Source of the DNA: M55B118 sp964501715
GTDB lineage: Bacteria > Bacillota_I > Bacilli_A > Izemoplasmatales > Izemoplasmataceae
Assembly (NCBI GenBank): GCA_964501715.1
Contig: CAZCTR010000003.1
Location: 49,693 to 113,692 of the forward strand
Direction: 5' to 3'
Length of the DNA: 64,000 nt
Part shown: positions 18,139 to 26,106 of the stretch, in pieces
Numbering within the stretch: the stretch's first letter is position 1
How the letters are laid out: each line of letters begins with the position of its first letter
Position numbers and translations under genes: made by a program
The notes under the pieces: generated by a model
What the model saw: the letters and a program-made list of their open reading frames with translations, nothing else
Databases searched by the model: none
Told to the model about the DNA's origin: nothing

Positions 18139-19608
18139 ATGCAAAGCATAAGAAGCCTCGAACCAAAAGAAGTCTTCAAACATTTCCGCACCATTTGTGA
18201 CGTCCCGCACTGTTCGCAAGACGAGAGACGTCTTTCGGACAAACTGGTCGTGTTTGCGAAAGGACTCGGTCTGGATGTCACCCAGGACGAGGCCTTTAAC
18301 CTCGTGATAAGGAAACCGGCATCCAAGGGCCGAGAAAACGCGCCCGAAGTCATCCTTCAGGCCCATATTGACATGGTCTGTGTCAAAAGGGAGGGCAGTG
18401 GTTTCGATTTTTCCGAAGATGCGATTGACCTGAAGGTTGAAGAGGGGTTCTTGAAAGCTCATGATACCACCCTCGGAGCAGACAACGGCATCGCGGTCGC
18501 GATGATCATGGCGATCCTTGAAGAGGATGCTTTGGATCATCCGCCCCTCACCGCACTTTTCACCGTCGGAGAGGAGATTGGCATGGTCGGTGTGTCCAAG
18601 CTCGATCCCATTCTTGTAAGCGGGGACATCCTCATCAACCTCGACGCAGAGGATGAAGGCATCTTCTACGCCGCTTGTGCGGGTGGAGTGAGAAATCTCC
18701 TCAGCCTTCCGGTTCAACATGCTGAAAACGACACGGCATCGAAAGGTTACAAAGTGCGCATCGACGGACTCAAAGGAGGGCATTCCGGACTTGAGATCGA
18801 CAAGGGAAGAGGCAACGCGATACACCTTCTGAGCCGAGTCCTGAGCGCCCTTGATGAAAACGTCGCATTCTCCATCCACCGGGTATCGGGTGGGGAGAAG
18901 ATGAACGCCATCCCCAAATACGCCACTGCAGAGATCGCATTGAATGCGGAAGAAAAAGATGCCTTTCAAGCCATCCTCGATGAGATGGAAGGCGCATTCA
19001 AGGACGAACTGGCCTCGACTGATTCTAACGTCAAGGTGTCCTATGAAGAAAGCGGTTTGAATACGCCCCCGCTCGAGGCGTCCACCAAGACGCGCCTCTT
19101 GAGCCTTTTGCGGCTCATTCCCACAGGGGTCAACACCATGAGTGCCGACATCCCCGGTCTGGTCGAGAGCTCGACGAATCTCGGCGTCCTCACCACAGGC
19201 AGGGATGCAATCGAGTTCGAAAGCGCGCTACGCAGTTCTAAAAAAAGCCTCAAGGACGAGATCGCCGAGCGCATCACGCTTACCGCGAGCGCCCATGGTG
19301 CACACTCGACCTTCAATGCGTCCTACCCCGAATGGCCGTTTCAAAAACACTCTCCGATCCGCAATCTCATGCGTGAGACATACGAATCCCTCACAGGAAA
19401 GAAGGGGTCGGTTTCAGCCATCCACGGAGGCCTCGAGTCAGGGTTCCTGCTTGAGAAACTGGGCAAACTCGATGTGGTCGCGATCGGTCCCGACATCCAC
19501 GATGTCCATACGCCTGAGGAAGCCCTCGACATCAAGTCCACAGAACGCACATACAGGTTATTGAGAAGTGTGCTCAGCAAGATCGATGAGGATTTTCCCT
19601 CGGTTTGA
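18139..19608 (+). CDS. pepD: Aminoacyl-histidine dipeptidase PepD (M20)
   Basis: A zinc metallopeptidase that cleaves Xaa-His dipeptides such as carnosine. At 489 residues it has the family length. Metal ligands of the M20 fold are seen in LQAHIDMVC (His, Asp), the GADNGIAV bridging Asp, the catalytic EEIGMVG pair and the LDAED ligand. The late block IHGGLESGF is typical of PepD. The ATG at 18139 follows GGGGATGG; homology begins at SLEPKEVFKHF right after it. Monocistronic, cytosolic. Confidence 0.94.
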   Translation: MQSIRSLEPKEVFKHFRTICDVPHCSQDERRLSDKLVVFAKGLGLDVTQDEAFNLVIRKPASKGRENAPEVILQAHIDMVCVKREGSGFDFSEDAIDLKVEEGFLKAHDTTLGADNGIAVAMIMAILEEDALDHPPLTALFTVGEEIGMVGVSKLDPILVSGDILINLDAEDEGIFYAACAGGVRNLLSLPVQHAENDTASKGYKVRIDGLKGGHSGLEIDKGRGNAIHLLSRVLSALDENVAFSIHRVSGGEKMNAIPKYATAEIALNAEEKDAFQAILDEMEGAFKDELASTDSNVKVSYEESGLNTPPLEASTKTRLLSLLRLIPTGVNTMSADIPGLVESSTNLGVLTTGRDAIEFESALRSSKKSLKDEIAERITLTASAHGAHSTFNASYPEWPFQKHSPIRNLMRETYESLTGKKGSVSAIHGGLESGFLLEKLGKLDVVAIGPDIHDVHTPEEALDIKSTERTYRLLRSVLSKIDEDFPSV

Positions 19609-19686
19609 GCCTTTCTGTTTAGAGACGCTCAACTTGTTTGTGACACCCATATTGGTTCAATAATTAAACTTTTTCTGGCCGCACGG

Positions 19687-19715
19687 TTGAAATTGTCGGG
19701 CAAGTGCTTTATAAT
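19687..19715 (+). promoter_or_regulatory. glpP promoter
   Basis: TTGAAA (19687-19692), 17-base spacer, TATAAT (19710-19715): a near-consensus sigma-70/sigma-A promoter. Confidence 0.85.
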
Positions 19716-19725
19716 GAAATCACAA

Positions 19726-19782
19726 GATAATCCATTGAGAGAAGAGAGCTTGCTAAAATGTTTTTTAGTCGGGCTCCTTTTA
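19726..19782 (+). promoter_or_regulatory. Putative GlpP-type leader of glpP (autoregulation)
   Basis: ATAATCCATT (19727-19736) is identical to a stretch in the 1.6-kb leader at the same distance from a GAGA-type box. Here the box reads GAGAGAAGAGAGC. It merges into a hairpin GAGCTTG-CTAAAA (19746-19758) paired with TTTTAG-T-CGGGCTC (19763-19776, two G-U pairs, one bulged T), followed by TTTT. It is more degenerate than the other two leaders. Confidence 0.5.
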
Positions 19783-19796
19783 ATGAGGAGGCGCCC

Positions 19797-20339
19797 ATGT
19801 TTGAAGGCCAGAGAGTGATTCCCGCCATTTCGACCCATCAAGAACTCGACAAGTTTCTTCAAACCGACCTCGAGTACGGCCTGCTGATGAGTTTCCAGCT
19901 CGCCCAGCTTCCTGAGCTCGTGCATGCCATGCACAAGCACGGAAAGAAAGTGCTTGTTCACCTGGACATGGTCAAGGGTCTCGCAAGCGATCCGTACGGC
20001 GCCATATACCTTATCCAGAAACTTCGCATCCAGGGCATCATATCCATCAAACCCAAGGTCATAGAGCTCTGCAAGAAACGTAGGGTCATAGGCATATTGA
20101 GATTCTTCCTCAAAGACACGCTATCCCTCAATCAGAGCATGGACATATTGAAGCGCGTCGAACCTGACGCGGTCGAAGTCCTGCCGGCGGTGAAGACCGA
20201 CATCATCGACCACATCAAAGCCAACACCGGCGCCGAGGTGCTGATGGGCGGACTCCTTCAGACACGCGCGCAGATCGAGCAATGCATTGAAGCCGGTGCC
20301 ATCGCCGTGACGGTTTCCAAACCCGACCTGTGGCGCTGA
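19797..20339 (+). CDS. glpP: Glycerol uptake operon antiterminator GlpP
   Basis: GlpP is a TIM-barrel-like RNA-binding regulator. With glycerol-3-phosphate bound it blocks terminators in glp leaders. The 180 residues align with Bacillus GlpP as I remember it: VIPAISTHQELDKFL at the start, VLVHLDMVKGLASD, GIISIKPKVIELCKKR, FFLKDTLSLNQS, VEVLPAVKTDII and the C-terminal GAIAVTVSKPDLWR. The start at 19797 follows GAGGAGG; a longer reading from 19758 would run through the leader hairpin. It is the first gene of the glycerol module. Two leaders with identical GAGACC boxes (1581, 20386) are its likely targets. Confidence 0.93.
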   Translation: MFEGQRVIPAISTHQELDKFLQTDLEYGLLMSFQLAQLPELVHAMHKHGKKVLVHLDMVKGLASDPYGAIYLIQKLRIQGIISIKPKVIELCKKRRVIGILRFFLKDTLSLNQSMDILKRVEPDAVEVLPAVKTDIIDHIKANTGAEVLMGGLLQTRAQIEQCIEAGAIAVTVSKPDLWR

Positions 20340-20382
20340 ACACACGTATCACGCAACACCCATATATAAAAGATAATATTCC

Positions 20383-20427
20383 AAAGAGACCAAGAGCGCA
20401 CGAAAGCCTTATTTTCGTGTGCTTTTC
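20383..20427 (+). promoter_or_regulatory. GlpP-type antiterminator/terminator leader of the glpA-like operon
   Basis: GAGACC (20386-20391), then AGCGCACGAAA (20395-20405) pairing with TTTCGTGTGCT (20413-20423, one G-U pair) and TTTT. The box is identical for 15 bases to that at 1581. A possible -10 (GATAAT, 20372-20377) lies just upstream. Confidence 0.82.
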
Positions 20428-20446
20428 ATTTGAAAGGATGAGATCC

Positions 20447-21895
20447 ATGTATGATTTTCTAATAATTGGCGCCGGCGTAAGCGGTGCCCTGATTGCGAGG
20501 GAGTTTTCCCGTTATGATGTCAAGACACTTGTGCTTGACAAGGAGAACGATGTGGGAAACCACGCGACGATCGCCAACAGCGCCATCGTCCATAGTGGGC
20601 ATGACCCTGTCCACGGCAGCCTCAAGGCGGAACTATCAGTGCGTGGCAACGCACTTTATGACACGCTTGAAACCGAGCTCAACATCCCGTTGCTCAGAAG
20701 CGGGGGACTCCTGCTCGCGCATGGTGAGGAGGAGGAACAAAGACTTTATGAGATTGAGGATAACGCCCGCCTGAACGGGGTTGAGACGTCCCGGCTCGAC
20801 CGCGCCACCCTGCTCGAAAGGGAACCCCATCTCGCTGATGATGTGACCATGGGGCTGGACCTTCCGAGCACAAAAGTGACCTATCCCTGGGAGGTCGCGC
20901 TCAACGCGCTTGAGAACGCCGTCGAGAACGGCGTGGAATTTCAGAAGAACGAAGCAGTGAGCAACATCTTGCAGACCGAAGAGGGTTTCACGGTCAAAAC
21001 CGCGTCCGGAAACACCTATGAGACACGTTTCATCATCAACGCCGCCGGCGCATTCGCGGACCGTATCGCGGCGATGGTGGAAAACACCCCCGAGTATAAG
21101 ATCACCCCCAGAAGAGGCGACTACATCGTCCTGGACCGGAACGCGCAAGGATTCGTGACCCATACCATCTATCCTGTGCCGCATCCAGTCAAGGGGAAGG
21201 GCGTGCTCATCACGCCCCAGACCCACGGGAACATCCTGCTCGGCCCTACAAGCGAATTTCAGGATGACCCTGAGGATGTCTCGGTCAAAAAAAGCGGCCT
21301 GAACCAGATTAAGGACGACGTCTCGAGGCTCATGAAGGACGTCCCCTTCAACCAGACCATCCGTACTTTCGCGGGTGTTCGCGCCACAAGCACCCATAAG
21401 GATTTCTACATCAAACCGAGCAAGCAAAATGACCGCTTCATCCATGTCGCCGGCATCGATTCCCCCGGGCTCACCGCCGCTCCGGCGATCGGCGAGTACG
21501 TGGTCGAGAAACTGATCAAGCCGCGGATGGAACTCAGGAAAAACACCTCGTTCAACCCTTATGCGAAACAATACAGACTCTTCCAGGAAATGAACGACGA
21601 GGAGAAGAAGGAAGCCTTCAAAAAGGACCCGCGCCACGGACAGATCATCTGTCGGTGCGAGCGGATCACCGAGGGCGACTTGATGAAACATATCGAGAGG
21701 ACCCTGCCCGCCGACAGCGTCAAAGCCGTCAAGAAACGCGTGCGCATAGGCAGCGGACGATGCCAGGGCGGGTATTGCCAGCATCAGGTCATCAAGAAAC
21801 TCGCGGAATACCAGAACAAGCATGAGACGGAAGTCGATTATTACCGCAAGGACACACCGCTTCTCAAAGGCGAGACCAAGGATGTGAAAAAATGA
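20447..21895 (+). CDS. GlpA-like glycerol-3-phosphate dehydrogenase with [2Fe-2S] domain
   Basis: FAD-dependent oxidation of glycerol-3-phosphate to dihydroxyacetone phosphate. The 482-residue protein starts with LIIGAGVSGALIARE (FAD site), has the DAO-family body (FINAAGAFADRIA, HVAGIDSPGLTAAPAIG), and ends in a BFD-like iron-sulfur domain with Cys residues in IICRCERITEGD and GRCQGGYCQ. This architecture is standard in Clostridia and Bacilli operons where it pairs with the next two genes. ATG at 20447 is chosen for AAAGG nine bases before it. Its stop overlaps the next ATG (ATGA). Confidence 0.9.
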   Translation: MYDFLIIGAGVSGALIAREFSRYDVKTLVLDKENDVGNHATIANSAIVHSGHDPVHGSLKAELSVRGNALYDTLETELNIPLLRSGGLLLAHGEEEEQRLYEIEDNARLNGVETSRLDRATLLEREPHLADDVTMGLDLPSTKVTYPWEVALNALENAVENGVEFQKNEAVSNILQTEEGFTVKTASGNTYETRFIINAAGAFADRIAAMVENTPEYKITPRRGDYIVLDRNAQGFVTHTIYPVPHPVKGKGVLITPQTHGNILLGPTSEFQDDPEDVSVKKSGLNQIKDDVSRLMKDVPFNQTIRTFAGVRATSTHKDFYIKPSKQNDRFIHVAGIDSPGLTAAPAIGEYVVEKLIKPRMELRKNTSFNPYAKQYRLFQEMNDEEKKEAFKKDPRHGQIICRCERITEGDLMKHIERTLPADSVKAVKKRVRIGSGRCQGGYCQHQVIKKLAEYQNKHETEVDYYRKDTPLLKGETKDVKK

Positions 21896-23154
21896 GACAT
21901 TTCGATATCGCGGTTGTAGGTGGTGGCGCCGGAGGCGTCGCCGCCGCAATGAAAGCGTCGGAAAACAAAGCGAGTGTCGCTTTGTTCGAAAGGGATGATT
22001 TCCTCGGGGGTGTGCTGAACCAATGCATCCACCACGGCTTCGGCATCTCCTATTTCAAGGAGGAACTCACCGGACCGGAATATGCCGAGAGGGTCATCAA
22101 GGACCTTGAGGCGTCCGATGTGACACTCATGATGAAGACAACAGTGGTCAACATAGAAAAGAACGGCCGGTTCACCATCACTTATCAGAATCCCGAGGAG
22201 GGCGAGACGAAAGTCACCGCCGATGCGGTCGTGCTCACCACCGGCTCATACGAACGCACTCCCGGTGCGATCAACCTGCCAGGCGACAGACCGCCCGGGG
22301 TCATGAACGCGGGGACCGCGCAACGCTATGTCAACATCGAAGGGTACATGGTGGGCCGGAAAGTGTTCATCCTCGGCAGCGGGGACATCGGCCTCATCAT
22401 GGCCAGAAGAATGGTGCTCGAGGGCGCGGAGGTCAAAGGAGTCGCGGAGATCATGCCCCATCCCGGAGGCCTCACTCGGAATGTGGTCCAGTGCCTCCAT
22501 GACTATGACATCCCGCTTTATCTATCCCACACCGTCACGGATGTCGTCGGACAGGATGAACTCAGAAGCATCACCATCAAGGAACTCGATGAGAACATGG
22601 CCCCAAAAGAGGGGACCGAGAAAAGCTTCGATGTCGACACCCTCCTTCTATCGGTGGGCCTCATCCCCGATGTCGCGACCTTCCAGTCACTCAATTTCGA
22701 TATGGACAGCCGCACCAACGGCGCCATTGTCGACCAGTTCCTCGAAACATCGCTCGATGGCCTCTTCATTTCCGGAAACAGCCTTCACATCCACGACCTC
22801 GTCGACAATGTGACCATGGAAAGCGAACGTGCCGGCGAGTACGCAAGACAATATGTCGACAAAGAACGCGACAGAAGCAAACGGGCGCACATCTCGATCG
22901 AAGCGGGAGAGGGCATCGGCTACACACTGCCGCAGAAATACGACCTCTCGGACGACAGCAAGTTTTTCACCCTCGCCTTCAGGACACGCGCCGAGCACGA
23001 AAAGGCGACCGTCGTCTTCAAGCAGGGGGACAAGGAGCTTCTAAGGAAAAAAAAGCGCTTCTTGAATCCCGGCGAGATGGAGACCTTGAAAGTGCCGGTG
23101 AAGGAACCCCTTGACAGACACACGCCACTCGAACTTTCGCTGGAGGTGGAATGA
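21892..23154 (+). CDS. NAD(P)/FAD-dependent oxidoreductase of the glycerol operon
   Basis: A pyridine nucleotide-disulfide-type flavoprotein, 420 residues. FAD site VVGGGAGGVAAAM at the N-terminus, the family-specific GGVLNQCIHHGFG, a second nucleotide site FILGSGDIGLIMARR and a late FISGNSLHIHDLVD block. In related operons it passes electrons between the GlpA-like protein and the carrier pool. It starts inside the stop of the previous gene (ATGA overlap at 21892), so the two are translationally coupled. A C-terminal segment (about residues 340-420) looks like a small beta domain. Confidence 0.88.
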   Translation: MRHFDIAVVGGGAGGVAAAMKASENKASVALFERDDFLGGVLNQCIHHGFGISYFKEELTGPEYAERVIKDLEASDVTLMMKTTVVNIEKNGRFTITYQNPEEGETKVTADAVVLTTGSYERTPGAINLPGDRPPGVMNAGTAQRYVNIEGYMVGRKVFILGSGDIGLIMARRMVLEGAEVKGVAEIMPHPGGLTRNVVQCLHDYDIPLYLSHTVTDVVGQDELRSITIKELDENMAPKEGTEKSFDVDTLLLSVGLIPDVATFQSLNFDMDSRTNGAIVDQFLETSLDGLFISGNSLHIHDLVDNVTMESERAGEYARQYVDKERDRSKRAHISIEAGEGIGYTLPQKYDLSDDSKFFTLAFRTRAEHEKATVVFKQGDKELLRKKKRFLNPGEMETLKVPVKEPLDRHTPLELSLEVE

Positions 23155-23155
23155 T

Positions 23156-23506
23156 ATGGAGAAACGTTCCATGATATGCACAGTCTGCCCCGTCGGATGC
23201 CATGTCGAGATTGATGAGGACATGAATGTCACAGGCAACCGTTGTCCCCGCGGGGAGACATACGCCAAGAAAGAAGTGCTCAACCCCGAGCGCAACTTCG
23301 CTTCGACTGTCGCCATCAACAGCGAGACGACCAGACGTGTGAGCGTCAAGACCGAAAGTCCCGTCCCCAAAGGGAAGATTCTGGACTGCATGGATGCAAT
23401 CAACAAAGTGACGATCGACGCCCCGGTCCATGTCGGCGATGTCGTCATTGAGAATGTCTGTGACACCGGCGTCAACATCGTCGCCACAAGAAGCGTCGAA
23501 TCTTAG
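23156..23506 (+). CDS. DUF1667 protein (Cys-rich partner of G3P dehydrogenase)
   Basis: A 116-residue protein with CTVCPVGCHVEI and GNRCPRGE, the four-Cys pattern of DUF1667. These proteins follow GlpA-like and FAD/NAD oxidoreductase genes in many Bacillota glycerol operons, so it is probably a third subunit or electron-transfer partner (inference). The four Cys could hold an iron-sulfur cluster or zinc. ATG at 23156 follows GGAGGTGG one base after the preceding stop. Confidence 0.88.
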   Translation: MEKRSMICTVCPVGCHVEIDEDMNVTGNRCPRGETYAKKEVLNPERNFASTVAINSETTRRVSVKTESPVPKGKILDCMDAINKVTIDAPVHVGDVVIENVCDTGVNIVATRSVES

Positions 23507-23528
23507 GCTTTTTCACGTTGAGAAGTCA

Positions 23529-23537
23529 TGGTATGAT
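23529..23537 (+). promoter_or_regulatory. Extended -10 promoter of glpK
   Basis: TGgTATGAT about 33 bases before the glpK start. The 64-base gap holds no hairpin leader, unlike the glpA-like operon. Confidence 0.5.
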
Positions 23538-23570
23538 TGAAGTGTAAACCAAACACAAAGGAGAATGCAT

Positions 23571-25064
23571 ATGGCCAAGTACGTCATGGCAATCGACCAA
23601 GGCACCACGAGCACGCGTGCGATCATCTTCAACGAGAACGGAGACATCGTCTCATCCGCCGGTAAGGAAATCACACAGTACTACCCCAATCCCGGTTGGG
23701 TCGAGCAAAGCCCCAACGAAATCTGGCTGTCGACCTTGTCCGTCATCGCGCAGGCGCTGGTCGATGGTGATATCAAAGCGAACGACATCGATTCGATCGG
23801 CATCACAAACCAACGGGAGACCACGATAGTGTGGGACAAGGAGACCGGAGCCCCCGTCCATAACGCCCTTGTCTGGCAGAGCCGTCAAAGCCAGGGCATC
23901 TGCGATGCGCTCAAGGACAAAGGGCACGAACCCTTGTTCAAGAAGAAGACGGGCCTGCTTTTGGACCCGTATTTCTCCGGCACCAAGATCGCCTGGATCC
24001 TCGATCATGTCGAGGGTGCGAGGGAGAAGGCCGAAGCGGGGAAACTCGCCTTTGGCACCATCGACACCTGGATCATCTACAAGCTCACAGGCGGCGAGGT
24101 GCACGTCACCGACTACACCAACGCCTCACGGACCTTGCTTTACAACATCCGCGACCTCAAATGGGATCAAGAGCTCATGGACATTCTCGGCGTGCCTTCA
24201 TCCATGCTCCCGCAGGTGCAGCCGTCCTCACAGGTCTATGGCCATACCGTCCCATACCATTTCTTCGGGAACGAAGTGCCGATCGCCGGAATAGCCGGCG
24301 ACCAGCAAGCCGCCCTGTTCGGCCAGACCTGTTTTGAAAAAGGCACGGTCAAAAACACCTACGGAACCGGGAATTTCATGCTCATGAACACCGGTGAGGC
24401 GCCGGTGGACAGTGACCATGGCCTTCTCACGACCATCGCCTGGGGTCTTGACGGGAAGGTCCAGTACGCGCTTGAAGGCAGCATATTCGTCACTGGAAGC
24501 GCCGTCCAATGGCTCAGGGACGGCATAGAGATCATCAAGGACGCCAAGGATACCGAATCACTCGCGACCACCATCGACGATAATGAAGGGGTCTATCTCG
24601 TGCCGGCTTTCGTCGGGCTTGGAACCCCGCACTGGGATACGAATGCCAGGGGTGCCCTCTTCGGGCTCACCCGTGGCACCACCCGAGCCCATTTCGCCCG
24701 CAGCGTCCTCGAGAGCATCGCCTATCAATCCCGGGATGTCCTCAAGGCCATGGAAGCGGACACCGGTCTGCCCATCAAATCCTTCAAAGTCGATGGGGGC
24801 GCCACAGCGAACGCGTTCCTCATGCAGTTCCAATCGGACATACTGAACCTCGAAGTCACCCGTTCAAAAGTCCAGGAGACCACCGCCCTTGGCGCGGCTT
24901 ATCTGGCCGGTCTTGCCACCGGCTTCTTCCCGGACAAGAAGACCGTCAAGGCGCAATGGAAGGCCGACAAGACATTCAAACCCGAAATGAGCGACAACAC
25001 CCGAAAAAAGCTTACGGATGGATGGACGAAGGCGGTCGAGGCCACCAGAACCTTCAAACCATGA
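23571..25064 (+). CDS. glpK: Glycerol kinase
   Basis: Phosphorylates glycerol with ATP to glycerol-3-phosphate. The 497-residue protein carries the FGGY signatures: AIDQGTTSTRAI, GITNQRETT, DTWIIYKLTGG, GIAGDQQAALFGQ and KVDGGATANAFLMQFQSDIL. His230 in PYHFFGNEVP corresponds to the His that HPr of the PTS phosphorylates in enterococcal GlpK, so PTS control of activity is possible. The ATG at 23571 has better spacing from AAGGAG than the in-frame ATG six bases earlier. No glycerol facilitator gene is in the window. Ends at a strong terminator. Confidence 0.97.
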   Translation: MAKYVMAIDQGTTSTRAIIFNENGDIVSSAGKEITQYYPNPGWVEQSPNEIWLSTLSVIAQALVDGDIKANDIDSIGITNQRETTIVWDKETGAPVHNALVWQSRQSQGICDALKDKGHEPLFKKKTGLLLDPYFSGTKIAWILDHVEGAREKAEAGKLAFGTIDTWIIYKLTGGEVHVTDYTNASRTLLYNIRDLKWDQELMDILGVPSSMLPQVQPSSQVYGHTVPYHFFGNEVPIAGIAGDQQAALFGQTCFEKGTVKNTYGTGNFMLMNTGEAPVDSDHGLLTTIAWGLDGKVQYALEGSIFVTGSAVQWLRDGIEIIKDAKDTESLATTIDDNEGVYLVPAFVGLGTPHWDTNARGALFGLTRGTTRAHFARSVLESIAYQSRDVLKAMEADTGLPIKSFKVDGGATANAFLMQFQSDILNLEVTRSKVQETTALGAAYLAGLATGFFPDKKTVKAQWKADKTFKPEMSDNTRKKLTDGWTKAVEATRTFKP

Positions 25065-25074
25065 TCATGGCATG

Positions 25075-25101
25075 GCGCCCCCTTTCAAGGGGCGCTTTTT
25101 T
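25075..25101 (+). terminator. glpK terminator
   Basis: GCGCCCC (25075-25081) pairs with GGGGCGC (25089-25095), followed by TTTTTT. Confidence 0.92.
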
Positions 25102-25217
25102 ACTGAACGAGGTTGTCCATGATCTCTCATGAAGCCCTCCGGGACTGAATGGTCGTTCACTTAAATGAAAATAATCAAATCTTCATGAAACCGGTGAATC
25201 TCTGAAGAGCCTCATAA

Positions 25218-25233
25218 AAGGAAACGCTTACCT
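25218..25233. promoter_or_regulatory. Upstream cre/LacI-type operator of the SQ operon
   Basis: AAGGAAACGCTTACCT fits the cre consensus at 13 of 16 positions, 50 bases upstream of the -35. Confidence 0.55.
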
Positions 25234-25282
25234 TTTAACGTCCTTATTTATAAAATTTGCGCTTTACATTCCAAAATGACCC

Positions 25283-25310
25283 TTGAAATATGAAATATAT
25301 ACTATATAAT
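25283..25310 (+). promoter_or_regulatory. Promoter of the SQ operon
   Basis: TTGAAA (25283-25288), 16-base spacer, TATAAT (25305-25310). A cre-like operator covers the expected transcription start. Confidence 0.75.
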
Positions 25311-25314
25311 ATAT

Positions 25315-25330
25315 ATGTAAGCGTTAATAG
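25315..25330. promoter_or_regulatory. Start-site cre/LacI-type operator of the SQ operon
   Basis: ATGTAAGCGTTAATAG fits the cre consensus at 14 of 16 positions and begins five bases after the -10, covering +1. This is the classic place for catabolite or substrate repression. Confidence 0.65.
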
Positions 25331-25432
25331 TTCAGTTACAAAACTAATTACCTCAAGCACTTTGTTACGCACAGCACAAATTTTTTTAAGGGTTTGGTTG
25401 AGTGATTAAACAAAACAGAAAGGATCAAGCCT

Positions 25433-26080
25433 ATGTTGAAAACTTTACGACAGAAAAACCAAAACATCACCATCCGGACGTTGGACGATCCCGCGTTTGG
25501 GAAATATGGCTATGTACTTGAAGGCGATTACCGCCCGATTGTCGATTATCTGAACCGGTCAGTCAGCATCCCTGCTGAAGGGAACCGCTACACGCCGGAC
25601 GATTCTGATTTCAAACGTCATGCGGACAGGCTATTCGAGCCGTTTTTCGGCGGGACCGCCCTTCAATACGGGCATGTCGCCGGACAGAACACGGTGATGA
25701 ACGCGGTCGAATATCACAAGAGTTCGGAAGTGAACGTCGCCGCTCGCCCGATGGTCCTCTTTCTGGGGGACGTCCGTGACATCGAGCACGAACACTACCA
25801 CACCGATTGGCTTGAGGCCTTCTATATCCCCGCGGGGGCAGCGATCGAACTGTTCTCGACCACCCTGCATTTCTCACCCTGCAAAGTCGAGGAGGAGGGG
25901 TTCATCTGTGCGGTCGTCCTTCCCAAGGGGACGAACAGTGACCTCGAGACACAAGGCACATCCTCCGACCTGCTTTTCAAGCACAACAAGTGGCTTCTCA
26001 TCCACCCTTCCCATGAGAAATTCGCGAAAGCGGGCGCTGCTGTCCGTCTGGAAGGCGACCCACCTGAGATTCGCGTCTGA
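25433..26080 (+). CDS. DUF4867 protein, first gene of the SQ operon
   Basis: A 215-residue protein that I recognise as DUF4867 by the blocks EYHKSSEVNVAARPMVLFLGDVRDIE, EAFYIPAGAAIELFSTTLHFSPC and VVLPKGTN. The PAGAAIELF stretch and alternating strands suggest a cupin-like fold. Biochemical role is unknown to me. Its place ahead of the sulfoquinovosidase suggests an accessory step on SQ or its glycosides, such as anomer interconversion or binding (speculative). AGAAAGGATC precedes the ATG. Cotranscribed with the genes that follow. Confidence 0.8.
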   Translation: MLKTLRQKNQNITIRTLDDPAFGKYGYVLEGDYRPIVDYLNRSVSIPAEGNRYTPDDSDFKRHADRLFEPFFGGTALQYGHVAGQNTVMNAVEYHKSSEVNVAARPMVLFLGDVRDIEHEHYHTDWLEAFYIPAGAAIELFSTTLHFSPCKVEEEGFICAVVLPKGTNSDLETQGTSSDLLFKHNKWLLIHPSHEKFAKAGAAVRLEGDPPEIRV

Positions 26081-26106
26081 TAAACAAATAAATGAAGAGG
26101 TGCCTC

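Larger units (their letters stand above)
25065..25432 (+). other. Regulatory intergenic region before the sulfoquinovose operon
   Basis: 368 bases without a gene, AT-richer than the flanks. It holds the glpK terminator, two cre-like operators and the promoter listed below, then an untranslated leader of about 115 bases in which I see no strong hairpin. Confidence 0.75.
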
